Assembly: GCA_022822125.1 (NCBI GenBank)
Contig: JAJECF010000198.1
Span: 1-21,044 of the forward strand
Origin: Alphaproteobacteria bacterium
GTDB taxonomy: Bacteria > Pseudomonadota > Alphaproteobacteria > Bin95
Direction of reading: 5' to 3'
DNA: 21,044 nt
Below are positions 1-7,615 of the stretch, in pieces; positions within the stretch are counted from its first letter, which is position 1; each line of letters opens with the position of its first letter. The notes below the pieces were generated by a model. It saw only the letters and a program-made list of their open reading frames with translations, had not been told where the DNA came from and made no database searches. Position numbers and translations under genes: made by a program.

Positions 1-273
1 CTGCACCCCTACGCCATCGCCATGCTCGCCGCCATGATGCGCTCCGCGTCGAACGAAACGCAGATTGTTGCGGCCACACAGTCCCCGACATTGCTCGACC
101 ACTTCGAACCGGAAGACGTCCTGGTGGTCGAGCGTGTTGCGGGCGAGACGCAACTTAACCGGCTGGAGGCGGAGCCGTTGCGCGAATGGCTGGAGGACTA
201 CAGCCTCGGCCAACTTTGGGAAAAGAACCACTTCGGCGGCCGCCCGGCGCGCGAAGGCGCGGGTACCGGATGA
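1..273 (+). CDS. AAA family ATPase, C-terminal end (5' end outside window)
   Basis: The reading frame is open from base 1 and ends with TGA at 271-273, giving the last 90 residues. They show the end of a RecF/OLD-type (AAA_21) ATPase: 'LHPYAIAMLAAMMRSAS', then 'QIVAATQSPTLLDHF' (the beta strand and conserved Ser after Walker B), then 'EDVLVVER' and a tail 'GQLWEKNHFGGRP' like that of stand-alone AAA_21 proteins. Walker A and B lie upstream of the window, so ATPase competence cannot be judged. The next gene starts one base after this stop, so the two are surely co-transcribed. AAA_21 + DUF4276 pairs are a recurrent bacterial arrangement. A role in defence or DNA processing is inferred from family context only. 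Confidence 0.85.
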   Translation: MHPYAIAMLAAMMRSASNETQIVAATQSPTLLDHFEPEDVLVVERVAGETQLNRLEAEPLREWLEDYSLGQLWEKNHFGGRPAREGAGTG

Positions 274-274
274 T

Positions 275-958
275 ATGACGCGGTTGCTCGTTCTCGTCGA
301 AGGCGAGACCGAAGAGATGTTTGTCAACAGTGTGTTGGAACCGCATCTCAGGACTTTTGGCTTTATCCGGGTTGCCGCCCGGTTGCTTGGGAACGCAAGG
401 CAGCGCTCCAGACGCGGTGGAATTCGTCCCTGGCCTTCCGTACGCAAGGACCTCGAACGTCATCTGCGGCAAGACCGGGCGGTAACACTATCGTTGATGG
501 TCGATTACTACGCCCTGCCGCAAAGCGGACCGCAAGCGTGGCCGGGCCGTGCCGCTTCGGCGAGTGCGGATGTCGTAGAGGACGCATTGCGGGAGAGCAT
601 CGCGAGCCGGATGGGCGGCGGTTTCGACCGGGGCCGGTTCCTGCCGCTGGTGATGATGCACGAATTCGAGGCCATGCTGTTCAGCGACTGCGAGGCGTTC
701 GGGAGGGCAATCGGGCGTCCTGACTTGGTTCTCGACTTTCAGGCGATCCGGAACAGCTTCGAGAATCCCGAGGACATCGACGACTCGCCGGAAACGGCGC
801 CTTCCAAGCGCATTGAGGCATTGTTCCCTGCCTATCAGAAAGTGCTGATGGGCAGCCTCGCCGCGCTGGAAATCGGACTGGACCGTATCCGCGCCGAGTG
901 CCCGCATTTCCGCGGCTGGCTGGAGCGGTTGGAAGCGCGCGTCCACGATACGCCGTGA
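275..958 (+). CDS. DUF4276 family protein (TOPRIM-like), partner of the AAA ATPase
   Basis: This 227-residue protein has its ATG at 275, one base past the ATPase stop; an in-frame upstream start at 65 would overlap the ATPase and is rejected. The N-terminus 'LLVLVEGETEEMFV' (residues 4-17) carries the Glu of a TOPRIM-like strand (E9), followed by an acidic 'VDYYALP' (76-82) and 'MMHEFEAMLFSD' (128-139), all hallmarks of DUF4276. In OLD and related systems the ATPase and the TOPRIM nuclease are fused. Here they would be two coupled polypeptides. The enzymatic activity of DUF4276 is not something I can state; nuclease or toxin function is inference from fold likeness and gene pairing. Confidence 0.85.
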   Translation: MTRLLVLVEGETEEMFVNSVLEPHLRTFGFIRVAARLLGNARQRSRRGGIRPWPSVRKDLERHLRQDRAVTLSLMVDYYALPQSGPQAWPGRAASASADVVEDALRESIASRMGGGFDRGRFLPLVMMHEFEAMLFSDCEAFGRAIGRPDLVLDFQAIRNSFENPEDIDDSPETAPSKRIEALFPAYQKVLMGSLAALEIGLDRIRAECPHFRGWLERLEARVHDTP

Positions 959-1026
959 GCCCGGTTTCCGTCGGGGCCGCAAACGGTCTAGGCTGGAGCT
1001 TACCGGGGAAAGAGGGGGGCAGCCAG

Positions 1027-1815
1027 ATGGCGGGGGGTTGCGAGGGTTATTGGCAGGAGACGGGCGTGGCGGGGGTGCCGGTGCGCTATTGCCGCTGCGG
1101 CGCGGGCAGCCCGGTCGTGATCCTGCACCACGATATCGGCTGTCCGGACCGCGCGGCGTTTGCGGAGGCGCTGTCCGCGAACCACGATGTGCTGATGCCG
1201 GTCCATCCGGGCTTCGGCCTCGGCAGCGAGCGGGCGGAGTGGATGCGCAGCGTGCGCGACCTGGCAGTGCTCTATCGCGGCCTGCTGGCGGGGCTCGGCA
1301 TCGGGCGCGCGACCCTGGTCGGGCTCGGCTTCGGCGGCTGGGTAGCGGCCGAGATGGCGAGCATGGGGCCTGCGGACGTGGACCGGCTGGTGCTGGTCGG
1401 CGCCATGGGCCTCCAGCCGCGCGAGGGCTTCATCCTCGACCAGGCGCTGGTCGGCTATATCGACTATGCCGAGGCCTTCTTCAAGGACCCCGCCGCCTTC
1501 GACGCGGTTTACGGCCGCGAGCCCACGAACGACCAGCTCGAGGCCTGGGACATCTGCCGCGAAATGTGCTTCCGCATCGCCTGGAAGCCCTACATGTACA
1601 GCCAGACCCTGGCCCCGCTGCTGGGCAGCGTCACCGCGCCGGCGCTGGTCGTGCATGGCGCGGATGACGAAGTGGTGCCGGCGGACTGCGCGGAACAATA
1701 TGTTTCCGCCCTGCCCGACGCCCGCCTCGAAACGGTGGCGGATTGCGGCCACGCCGTCGCGCTGGAGCGCCCGGAGGCGCTGGCGCGGCTCGTTCTGGAC
1801 TTCATCGGGGAGTAA
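1027..1815 (+). CDS. alpha/beta hydrolase-fold protein with Gly in place of the nucleophile
   Basis: The start is ATG 1027, preceded by an AGAGGGGGG Shine-Dalgarno; an earlier in-frame ATG (898) overlaps the previous gene. The 262 residues show the whole alpha/beta hydrolase layout: 'VVILHHDIG' near the oxyanion hole (30-38), 'VHPGFGLG' (59-66), the elbow strand 'LVGLGFGGWVAAEMA' (97-111), 'VVHGADDEVVP' with the acid (D214), and 'CGHAVALERP' with the His (H242). The elbow reads G-L-G-F-G where the family has G-x-S-x-G, so Gly101 occupies the nucleophile position. Acid and base are kept. Six bases separate it from the LLM flavoprotein gene, so the two are co-translated. Either a non-hydrolytic role (binding, lyase, cofactorless chemistry) or loss of activity is possible. 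Confidence 0.88.
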   Translation: MAGGCEGYWQETGVAGVPVRYCRCGAGSPVVILHHDIGCPDRAAFAEALSANHDVLMPVHPGFGLGSERAEWMRSVRDLAVLYRGLLAGLGIGRATLVGLGFGGWVAAEMASMGPADVDRLVLVGAMGLQPREGFILDQALVGYIDYAEAFFKDPAAFDAVYGREPTNDQLEAWDICREMCFRIAWKPYMYSQTLAPLLGSVTAPALVVHGADDEVVPADCAEQYVSALPDARLETVADCGHAVALERPEALARLVLDFIGE

Positions 1816-1821
1816 CGGCCG

Positions 1822-3063
1822 ATGCACCTCATGTATTTCACCGAGCAGCCCATGTCCACTTACCCGGCGGACAAGGGGCTGGAGTTCGGCGCGACGGCGC
1901 TGATGTTCTCCAACCGCTATTTCGACCCGGTGGACGGCAGCCGCCTCTACAACGAGTTCCTGGAGCAATATCTCTACGCCGAGGAAGTCGGCATAGACGG
2001 CATCATGCTGAACGAGCACCACAATGCGCCGTTCTGCATGCAGGCCAAGGCCAACATCTTCGCGGCGATCCTGGCGGGCATGACCGAGAAGGTGAAGATC
2101 GTCATGCTCGGCAACCCGCTGCCGCTGTCGGAGAATCCGGTCCGGCTGGCCGAAGAGCTGGCCATGATCGACATGATTTCCAAGGGCCGCCTGGTCTCCG
2201 GCTTCGTGCGCGGCGGCGGGCAGGAGCAGCTCGCGGCCGGCGTCAACCCCGCCTATAACCGCGAGCGCTTCGAGGAAGCGCATGAGCTTGTCGTGCGCGC
2301 CTGGACGGAGACCGGCCCGTTCCGCTTCGAGGGCAAGCATTACCAGAACCGTGTGGTGAACCCCTGGGCGATGCCGCTGCAGAAGCCCTATCCGCGCGTC
2401 TGGGTGCCGGGCGTCATCAGCCGCGAGACCATCGTGTGGGCAGCAGAGCAGCGCTATCCCTATATCGCGCTCAACACTTCAATCGCGGACACCAAGAAGA
2501 TCTGGCAGGTCTATGACGATGTGGCGCTCGAGGCCGGCTATGAGGCGGGGCCGGAGAACCGGGGCTACCTGATCCAGGTGCATGTCTCGGACAATGAGGA
2601 GAAGGCCGTCGAGAACGCGCGCCAATTCCGCTGGATGCAGGGCGAGTTCACGGGGCTGGCGCATCCCGTCTGGTCCACGCCGTCGGGCTATTCCTCGCCG
2701 CGTAACCGACGCGCTTTCGTGGAGTTCGCCGCCGGCCGCCGGGCCAATCCGCGCGGGCAGACAAGCTTCGAGCAGCAGATGGAGGACCTGCGCATCATCG
2801 CCGGCACGCCGGACACGGTGGTGCCGAAGTTGCGCCGCATCCTGGAGGAGACGCGGCCCGGCATCCTCGCGCTCTGGGGCAATGACGGGACCGTGAGCCA
2901 GGAAGACTCGATGACCTGCATCAGGATGATCGGCACCGAGGTCTTCCCAGCAATCCGTGAGATCGCGAAGGAACTCGACCTCAAGAGCCCCTTCGAGGCC
3001 GAGGCCCCCGTTTCGATCAAGTATTCGACGGACCTGAAAGCCCCGGCTGCCGCTGCGGAGTAA
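1822..3063 (+). CDS. LLM class flavin-dependent oxidoreductase (monooxygenase)
   Basis: The 413-residue protein starts at ATG 1822, with GGGGAG overlapping the stop of the hydrolase gene. It has the bacterial-luciferase-like TIM-barrel pattern: 'LYAEEVGIDGIMLNEHHN' (the conserved NEHH strand), 'VMLGNPLPLSENPVRLAEE', 'DMISKGRLVSGFVRGG' (the phosphate-binding GR-x-x-x-G-F-x-R-G segment) and 'RFEEAHELVVRAWT'. Enzymes of this family use reduced flavin and O2 to oxidise terpenes, aldehydes, heterocycles or thio compounds. The substrate cannot be read from sequence. The coupled alpha/beta-fold gene upstream and the dehydrogenase and aldolase downstream point to a catabolic cluster. A flavin reductase is not present in the window. 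Confidence 0.9.
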   Translation: MHLMYFTEQPMSTYPADKGLEFGATALMFSNRYFDPVDGSRLYNEFLEQYLYAEEVGIDGIMLNEHHNAPFCMQAKANIFAAILAGMTEKVKIVMLGNPLPLSENPVRLAEELAMIDMISKGRLVSGFVRGGGQEQLAAGVNPAYNRERFEEAHELVVRAWTETGPFRFEGKHYQNRVVNPWAMPLQKPYPRVWVPGVISRETIVWAAEQRYPYIALNTSIADTKKIWQVYDDVALEAGYEAGPENRGYLIQVHVSDNEEKAVENARQFRWMQGEFTGLAHPVWSTPSGYSSPRNRRAFVEFAAGRRANPRGQTSFEQQMEDLRIIAGTPDTVVPKLRRILEETRPGILALWGNDGTVSQEDSMTCIRMIGTEVFPAIREIAKELDLKSPFEAEAPVSIKYSTDLKAPAAAAE

Positions 3064-3078
3064 GCCTTCCCGCCCTTC

Positions 3079-4140
3079 TCAGGGCCGTTCGATAACCGCC
3101 TCGGAGAAGCGGCGCATGTTGGCGAGCGCTTCCTCGCGCTCCATCGCGCCGAAAGCCGTCTGGCAGAGGAGGTGGCCGACGCCGGCATCGCCGAGGGCCG
3201 CCACCTGCTCGCGCACGCGGGCGGGAGAGCCGAAGACCGAGCCCGTCTCCATAGCCTGCGCGACCGCCTCGCCGTCGGAGACCGAGGGGTCGCTCATCGC
3301 GTTGAGCATGGCGGGATCGATCTCGAAATCCGGCGGGTTGAGCGTGGCGCGCAGATGCATGATATGGGCGCGGGTGGCCACCAGATGCGCGTATAGCCGG
3401 TCTTCCGCCTCGGCGTCCGAGTCGGCCACATACACATTGCGCCAGACCGCGGCGTCGCCCAGCAGCCGGGCGCGCTTGTCGGGGGCGTGGCCGCCCGCCT
3501 CCAGCCCCTCGGCATAGAGCGTCCAGCGCCCCGGGATCGCCTCCAGCGGCAGGCGCGTCGTGAGCAGCGGCAGCCCGGCCTCGCCGCATTCCCGGAAGGA
3601 GGCGGGCGAGATCGCCGAGCGCCAGAGCGGCGGCCCCGGCCGCTGCACGGGCCGCGGCCGGAGTTCCGGCATCTCGAACTCGTGGAACGCGCCCTTGTGG
3701 CGGAACGGCGCCTCGGTCCAGATCCGCTCGAGAATCGAAACGGTCTCGGCCATGCGCGCGCGGGAATCGCCGCTGCGCAGCCCGTAGCCGATGAATTCGT
3801 ATTCGTTATAGACCGTGCCCTTGCCGATACCGATATCGATGCGGCCGCCGGAGAGGTTGTCGAGCAGCGCGATCTGGGTTGCGAGGCGCACGGGATGGTG
3901 GAACGGCGCCTGCACTACGGCGAAGCCTATGCGCAGGCGTGTCGTCCGCATGGCGAGCGCGGCGGCGAAGGTGAGCGCATCGCAATAGACGCTCTCGCCG
4001 GTGAAGTAATGCTCCGTCAGCCAGACATCGGAGAAACGCGCCGCTTCCGCCGCCTCCGCAAGCGCGATCTGGTCGGCGATGCGCTGCCGGTCCGCCTCCG
4101 GCGCGGGCGAGGCCGACAATGTGAGCCAGCCGAATTTCAC
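3079..4140 (-). CDS. LLM class flavin-dependent oxidoreductase, second copy
   Basis: This minus-strand gene converges on the first LLM gene with only 15 bases between their stops. I place the start at GTG 4140 because it gives the family-typical N-terminus '(M)KFGWLTLSASPAPEAD' behind AAGGG eight bases upstream; an in-frame ATG at 4173 would add 11 residues. The 353 residues contain 'FSDVWLTEHYFTGESVYCD', 'RIGFAVVQAPFHHPVRLA', 'LDNLSGGRIDIGIGKG' and 'YNEYEFIGYGLRS', all strong LLM signatures. It is only distantly like the neighbouring LLM protein, so it is not a recent duplication. It may act on a related substrate or a different step, and being on the other strand it could be regulated separately. 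Confidence 0.9.
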   Translation of the reverse strand: MKFGWLTLSASPAPEADRQRIADQIALAEAAEAARFSDVWLTEHYFTGESVYCDALTFAAALAMRTTRLRIGFAVVQAPFHHPVRLATQIALLDNLSGGRIDIGIGKGTVYNEYEFIGYGLRSGDSRARMAETVSILERIWTEAPFRHKGAFHEFEMPELRPRPVQRPGPPLWRSAISPASFRECGEAGLPLLTTRLPLEAIPGRWTLYAEGLEAGGHAPDKRARLLGDAAVWRNVYVADSDAEAEDRLYAHLVATRAHIMHLRATLNPPDFEIDPAMLNAMSDPSVSDGEAVAQAMETGSVFGSPARVREQVAALGDAGVGHLLCQTAFGAMEREEALANMRRFSEAVIERP

Positions 4141-4254
4141 CCTGTCGATCCCTTCATCGCCTGTCTCCCCCATTTGCCGCCCACGCGCCTTTGCATTTCG
4201 CGGCCGGCTGGATTATGGCAGGGGCTTACCGGGAACGGGAGGGGGCGCTTCCCC

Positions 4255-5235
4255 ATGAACGCGACCAATATGCGCAAGGTGCTCTGCGTCCAGGGCATGC
4301 CGAAAGCGGGGCTCGACCTGTTCGCGGCCCGTGACGATATCGAGGTGGAAATCGTCCATGAGGGGCCGGAATTGAACCTCACGGAGCATCTGGGCGATAT
4401 CCACGGCATCACGCTGTTCGGCACGCAATATACGCGCGAGTTGATCGACGCCACGCCCAATCTGGAAGTCTGCTCGCGCTTCGGCGTCGGCTTCGATTCC
4501 GTCGATGTGACGGCGCTGACCGAGCGCGGCGTGCCGTTGATGATCGCCGGCACCGCCAATTCGGTGACCGTCGCCGAACACGCCATGTTCATGATGCTCG
4601 ACCTCGCCAAGATGGCGCGGCCCTATCATGCCGGCGTCGCGGCGGCCCATTTCGGCGTGCGCAACGAGTATTCCGCGCTGGACCTCTTCGAGAAGCGCCT
4701 TCTGGTGGTTGGCTTCGGGCGCATCGGCTCGCGCACGGTGAAGCGCGCCATGGGCTTCGAGATGGATGTGCAGGTTTACGACCCCTATGCGGACCCGGCG
4801 GCGGTGCGCGCCGCGGGCGCGGCGCCGGTGGACGGGCTCGACACAGCGCTGGCGGAGGCGGATTTCGTCACCATCCATTGCCCGCGCAACGAGGAGACCT
4901 ACGGCATGATCGGCGCGGCGCAGCTTGCGCGCATGAAGCCGACCGCCATCATCGTCACCACGGCGCGCGGCGGCATCGTGAACGAGGCCGCGCTGATCGA
5001 GGCGCTGCAGAACCGGACCATCCTGGCGGCCGGCATCGACGTGTTCGACCCGGAGCCGCCGCTCCCCGGCAACCCGCTCTTCACCATGGACAATGTGCTG
5101 CTCTCGCCCCATTCGGCGGGCGTGACGCGCGAATCGATGGACCGCATGGCGATCGTCACCTGCCAGAACGTCCTCGACGTCTTCGACGGCAGGCCCGTGC
5201 CCGCCCATGTGGTCAACAAGGAAGTCCTCGGCTAA
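4255..5235 (+). CDS. NAD-dependent D-2-hydroxyacid dehydrogenase
   Basis: The start is ATG 4255 (326 residues), behind a GGGAGGGGG run; ATG 4270 is an alternative. The Rossmann motif 'VVGFGRIGSR' (151-160) is followed by an acidic 'YDPY' (D176), which favours NAD over NADP. The catalytic set of the family is complete: Arg238 in 'TTARGG', Glu267 in 'DVFDPEPP' and His286 in 'SPHSAG'. Length and order match phosphoglycerate/glyoxylate/hydroxypyruvate reductase-like enzymes that interconvert a 2-oxo acid and a D-2-hydroxy acid. The aldolase gene follows after 14 bases, so the two likely work in sequence on a 2-oxo acid product. The exact substrate is unknown. Confidence 0.92.
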   Translation: MNATNMRKVLCVQGMPKAGLDLFAARDDIEVEIVHEGPELNLTEHLGDIHGITLFGTQYTRELIDATPNLEVCSRFGVGFDSVDVTALTERGVPLMIAGTANSVTVAEHAMFMMLDLAKMARPYHAGVAAAHFGVRNEYSALDLFEKRLLVVGFGRIGSRTVKRAMGFEMDVQVYDPYADPAAVRAAGAAPVDGLDTALAEADFVTIHCPRNEETYGMIGAAQLARMKPTAIIVTTARGGIVNEAALIEALQNRTILAAGIDVFDPEPPLPGNPLFTMDNVLLSPHSAGVTRESMDRMAIVTCQNVLDVFDGRPVPAHVVNKEVLG

Positions 5236-5249
5236 GGAACGCAAGGAAC

Positions 5250-6044
5250 ATGCGCAAGAACAACGTCCTCGAAACCTGGAAGGCCGGCGGCGCGGTCGTC
5301 AATGGCTGGCTCGCCATCCCGAACGGCTATTCCGCCGAAGTCATGGCAAGCTGCGGCTGGGACAGCGTCACCATCGACCTCCAGCACGGCATGGTGGACT
5401 ACACCGCCGCCGTGCCCATGCTGCAGGCGATCTCGCTCTCCGACGCGACGCCCATGGCGCGTGTGCCCTGGCTGGAGCCCGGCATCATCCAGAAGCTGCT
5501 CGACGCCGGCAGCTACGGCATCATCTGCCCGATGATCAACAGCCGCGCGGAATGCGAGCTGCTGGTTTCCTGCTGCAATTACGCGCCCAAGGGCTCGCGC
5601 AGCTTCGGGCCGATCCGCGCCGTCATGTATGCCGGCGCGGATTACGGTGAGCACGCCAACGACACCGTGCTCGCCATCGCCATGATCGAGACGCAGCAGG
5701 CGATCGACAATCTGGACGCCATCCTGTCCACGCCGGGCCTGGACGGCATCTATGTCGGCCCGTCGGACCTCTCGCTCTCGCTCGGCCACGCGCCCCAGCT
5801 CGACACCGAGGTGCCCGAGGTGGTGGCGGCCATCGACACCATCCTCGCAGGCGCGAAGAAGCACGGCGTGCCGGCCGGCCTGCATTGCGGCTCGCCCGAA
5901 TACGCCGCGCGGATGTTCGAGAAAGGCTTCCAGCTTGCAACCATCGCCAATGACAGCCGCCTGATGGCCCAGAGCGCGATGGCGGCGGTCGCCGCGCTCA
6001 AGGGCAAGATGGCCGACAGCAACATCTCCGGCAGTCCTTACTGA
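5250..6044 (+). CDS. HpcH/HpaI family class II aldolase
   Basis: The 264-residue protein starts at ATG 5250 behind AAGGAAC. Active-site residues of HpaI-type pyruvate aldolases are all in place: His46 in 'DLQHGMVD', Arg71 in 'MARVPW', Glu147 in 'MIETQQA' and Asp173 in 'VGPSDLS'. Glu and Asp are the divalent-metal ligands. The family cleaves 4-hydroxy-2-oxo acids to pyruvate (or oxaloacetate) plus an aldehyde, or runs in reverse. It is the last gene of the cluster and is followed by a GC-rich hairpin. The combination with a D-2-hydroxyacid dehydrogenase fits the end of an aromatic or hydroxy-acid degradation route; the natural substrate is not determinable here. Confidence 0.92.
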   Translation: MRKNNVLETWKAGGAVVNGWLAIPNGYSAEVMASCGWDSVTIDLQHGMVDYTAAVPMLQAISLSDATPMARVPWLEPGIIQKLLDAGSYGIICPMINSRAECELLVSCCNYAPKGSRSFGPIRAVMYAGADYGEHANDTVLAIAMIETQQAIDNLDAILSTPGLDGIYVGPSDLSLSLGHAPQLDTEVPEVVAAIDTILAGAKKHGVPAGLHCGSPEYAARMFEKGFQLATIANDSRLMAQSAMAAVAALKGKMADSNISGSPY

Positions 6045-6056
6045 ACCCGGCGGGCG

Positions 6057-6074
6057 GCGGCGGTTCCCCGCCGC
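6057..6074. terminator. GC hairpin between convergent genes
   Basis: A perfect 7-bp stem GCGGCGG / CCGCCGC closes a TTCC loop between the stop of the aldolase (6044) and the stop of the convergent beta-barrel gene (6077). There is no U-tract on either strand, so this is a weak or bidirectional terminator candidate. Confidence 0.4.
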
Positions 6075-6076
6075 TG

Positions 6077-6940
6077 TCAACGCTCGAACCGGTAAAGGAT
6101 GGCGACGCGCAGGGCGGTCATGCGGTTGCGGATCGAATAGGTGCAGGGCGCCCGCGGCCCGCCGGGCCCGCAGGAGCCGTCGCCCGAACGATTGACGCGG
6201 TAGCTTCTTTTCCCGAAGTCGAAATACGCGCCGTCGAGACGCAGCAGCCACCGCGGCGCCATTTCGGTCTCGATCCCGATCCCCAGCGTCCAGCCGAGCC
6301 GGGTGGAGGCGCTGCGGAACGAGTCGTCGGCGTCCACATGCAGGTTGCCCTTCGGGACGCGTCCCAGGCAACCTTCATTGTAGTCGATATCGGTTACGGA
6401 ATTGACGATGCGCGCCACCGCCGGGCCGGCGAGCGCGAAGGCGCGAACCTCGCCGATCCGCCTCTCCACGCCGACGCGCGCGGCGGCGGCCCAGCGCATT
6501 CGCGCGGCGGCCGACTCGTCCGGGCAGGTCGGATCGAGCCCGTCCGTGCGCGCCGACAGATCGCCCCGTATCGCCTCGGCCTCGACTCGAACATCGACGC
6601 CGCCAAGCGCGAAGCGCCGCCCTGCAACGACGCCGCCGACTTCGCCGCCGGCGCTGTAGCCGAGGGTCGCGCCGGGATTGCCCCAGTTTGCGAACCCGTC
6701 GATATCGCGGATCTCGCTGGAGAGGCGACCGGCGCCGATGAGGAACCCTGCATAGCCGCCCTCCTGCCGCACGCCGCGCATGCCGTCACCGGCCCCCGCC
6801 GACGCTGCGAAGACGACTGCCAGCAAACAGGCGCCCGCCGCCGCCGCGAGGACCCGCATGGCCGGCGGCAGCATGGCCTGGAATCCATCGACGATGAAAT
6901 TGCTGTCGGCGGCTGCGCCGGCATGAAGATAACGGGTCAT
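6077..6940 (-). CDS. outer-membrane beta-barrel protein (porin-like)
   Basis: The start ATG 6940 is backed by GGGAGGAAAGGCG just upstream. This gives a 287-residue product with an unusually long n-region: the hydrophobic signal core begins only after Met28 ('MRVLAAAAGACLLAVVFA') with probable cleavage near 'ASAGAGDG'. Met28 itself has no good ribosome site. The mature part is rich in alternating Gly/aromatic strands ('GYAGFLIGAGRL', 'GWTLGIGIETEMAPRWLLRL', 'DGAYFDFGKRSYRV') and ends in 'LRVAILYRFER', typical of small OmpA-like or Omp25-like barrels. Four Cys in two pairs in the second half may form loop disulfides. Cargo or role is unknown, and there is no obvious tie to the catabolic cluster. 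Confidence 0.75.
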   Translation of the reverse strand: MTRYLHAGAAADSNFIVDGFQAMLPPAMRVLAAAAGACLLAVVFAASAGAGDGMRGVRQEGGYAGFLIGAGRLSSEIRDIDGFANWGNPGATLGYSAGGEVGGVVAGRRFALGGVDVRVEAEAIRGDLSARTDGLDPTCPDESAAARMRWAAAARVGVERRIGEVRAFALAGPAVARIVNSVTDIDYNEGCLGRVPKGNLHVDADDSFRSASTRLGWTLGIGIETEMAPRWLLRLDGAYFDFGKRSYRVNRSGDGSCGPGGPRAPCTYSIRNRMTALRVAILYRFER

Positions 6941-7075
6941 CGCCTTTCCTCCCGTTATGGTCCGGCCCTCTCAACCGGAAACGGTAGCGACGGCCCTCAT
7001 ATTGTCCAGGACCGTTTTCTCATAGGTTCAATAAGAATTTCTTATGCATGCCTCCTTGTCCGCCATGCCTGAATG

Positions 7076-7110
7076 CCCTCCTTCGACAAGCTCAGGATGA
7101 GGAAGGGAGG
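7076..7110. repeat. dispersed intergenic repeat of the CTTCGACAAGCTCAGGATGAG type
   Basis: The core word 'CTTCGACAAGCTCAGGATGA' (from 7081) is flanked by near-complementary CCCTCCTTC and GAAGGGAGG, giving an imperfect stem-loop. I recognise the core as a word found many times between genes in alphaproteobacterial genomes. It occurs only once in this window, so its repetitive nature rests on prior knowledge, not on what is seen here. Confidence 0.55.
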
Positions 7111-7192
7111 ACCGCAGACGCCGCCGCCTCTGAACCTCCCATCGGATGCGCCCAATGGCTGAACCGGACAGCAATGGGGGCCCTCTGCGGGG

Positions 7193-7210
7193 ATGTCATG
7201 GAATGTCATG
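7193..7210 (-). repeat. tandem CATGACAT pair, 10-bp period (copy 1 of 4)
   Basis: On the plus strand ATGTCATG occurs at 7193-7200 and again at 7203-7210, exactly ten bases apart. Read on the minus strand it is CATGACAT-TC-CATGACAT. Three further pairs with the same period and halves lie at 14793-14964 in the opposite orientation. One helical turn between half sites suggests a protein bound on one face of the DNA. Confidence 0.6.
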
Positions 7211-7214
7211 TTGT

Positions 7215-7249
7215 GTAGCAACCCAGATTTTCTTAGTTCGAGTTGCTAC
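7215..7249. repeat. 8-bp perfect inverted repeat GTAGCAAC / GTTGCTAC
   Basis: GTAGCAAC (7215-7222) and GTTGCTAC (7242-7249) are perfect reverse complements separated by 19 bases, directly beside the tandem ATGTCATG pair. It may be an operator, a recombinase arm site or an RNA hairpin. The included GTTCGAG resembles a tRNA T-loop, but no tRNA can be folded. Confidence 0.5.
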
Positions 7250-7476
7250 GCTTGGCATGAAGTTAGATATGTTCCCGTTTCTTCAGCGAAGATACCGGGG
7301 TTTATGATGCCTGTCAACTAGATGATGCCGGATAGCCGGTATAGATGATTTTTTCTGTTGGCGAATGAAAAGTTGCATTCAGGTGTGAGTGTCATGGCGA
7401 CGATGTCCCATGCCACTTCTCGAAATGGTTGGGGACAGTATATATCGCTATACGAACCTGATTTGGCTTGCATTCG

Positions 7477-7490
7477 ATATGATATCATAT
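7477..7490. promoter_or_regulatory. 14-bp perfect palindrome upstream of the RHH cassette
   Basis: ATATGATATCATAT at 7477-7490 is perfectly self-complementary, 126 bases before the first RHH start codon. RHH proteins commonly bind short palindromes and repress their own operon, so this is a plausible autoregulatory operator. The promoter itself is not clear. Confidence 0.45.
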
Positions 7491-7615
7491 ATTCTTTTGC
7501 GTCTGAAGCGTCGTGATATCCGTCATAGGGTTGAAAGCAGAATACTTGGGGATAATTGTTCCAAACCATCTATGTGTCTCGGGGCTGGCCCGAGGCGCCG
7601 GCCGGGAGCATGACG

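Larger units (their letters stand above)
6941..7615. other. 675-base gene-free region, partly AT-rich, with several symmetric elements
   Basis: No convincing gene lies here. From about 7200 to 7560 the base composition drops sharply toward AT compared with both sides, a sign of foreign origin or a control region. It holds a dispersed-type palindromic word (7076-7110), a tandem ATGTCATG pair (7193-7210), an 8-bp inverted repeat (7215-7249) and a 14-bp palindrome (7477-7490). An 83-codon minus-strand frame (7318-7569) exists but has no ribosome site. Confidence 0.6.

Noticed and set aside
1000..2340. 446-codon minus-strand open frame
   Set aside because: It is antisense to the alpha/beta hydrolase and LLM genes, full of His/Arg/Val typical of reversed GC-rich coding DNA, with no family signature.
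3487..4254. N-terminal extension of the dehydrogenase frame
   Set aside because: It lies antisense to the second LLM gene; the real start at 4255 has a ribosome site and family-typical length.
7193..7249. Pho box or tRNA remnant
   Set aside because: TGTCAT halves are 10 rather than 11 bases apart, and the GTTCGAG is not part of any cloverleaf.
7318..7569. 83-codon minus-strand frame in AT-rich DNA
   Set aside because: No ribosome site, no motif, and it spans the 14-bp palindrome; could be real but cannot be supported.
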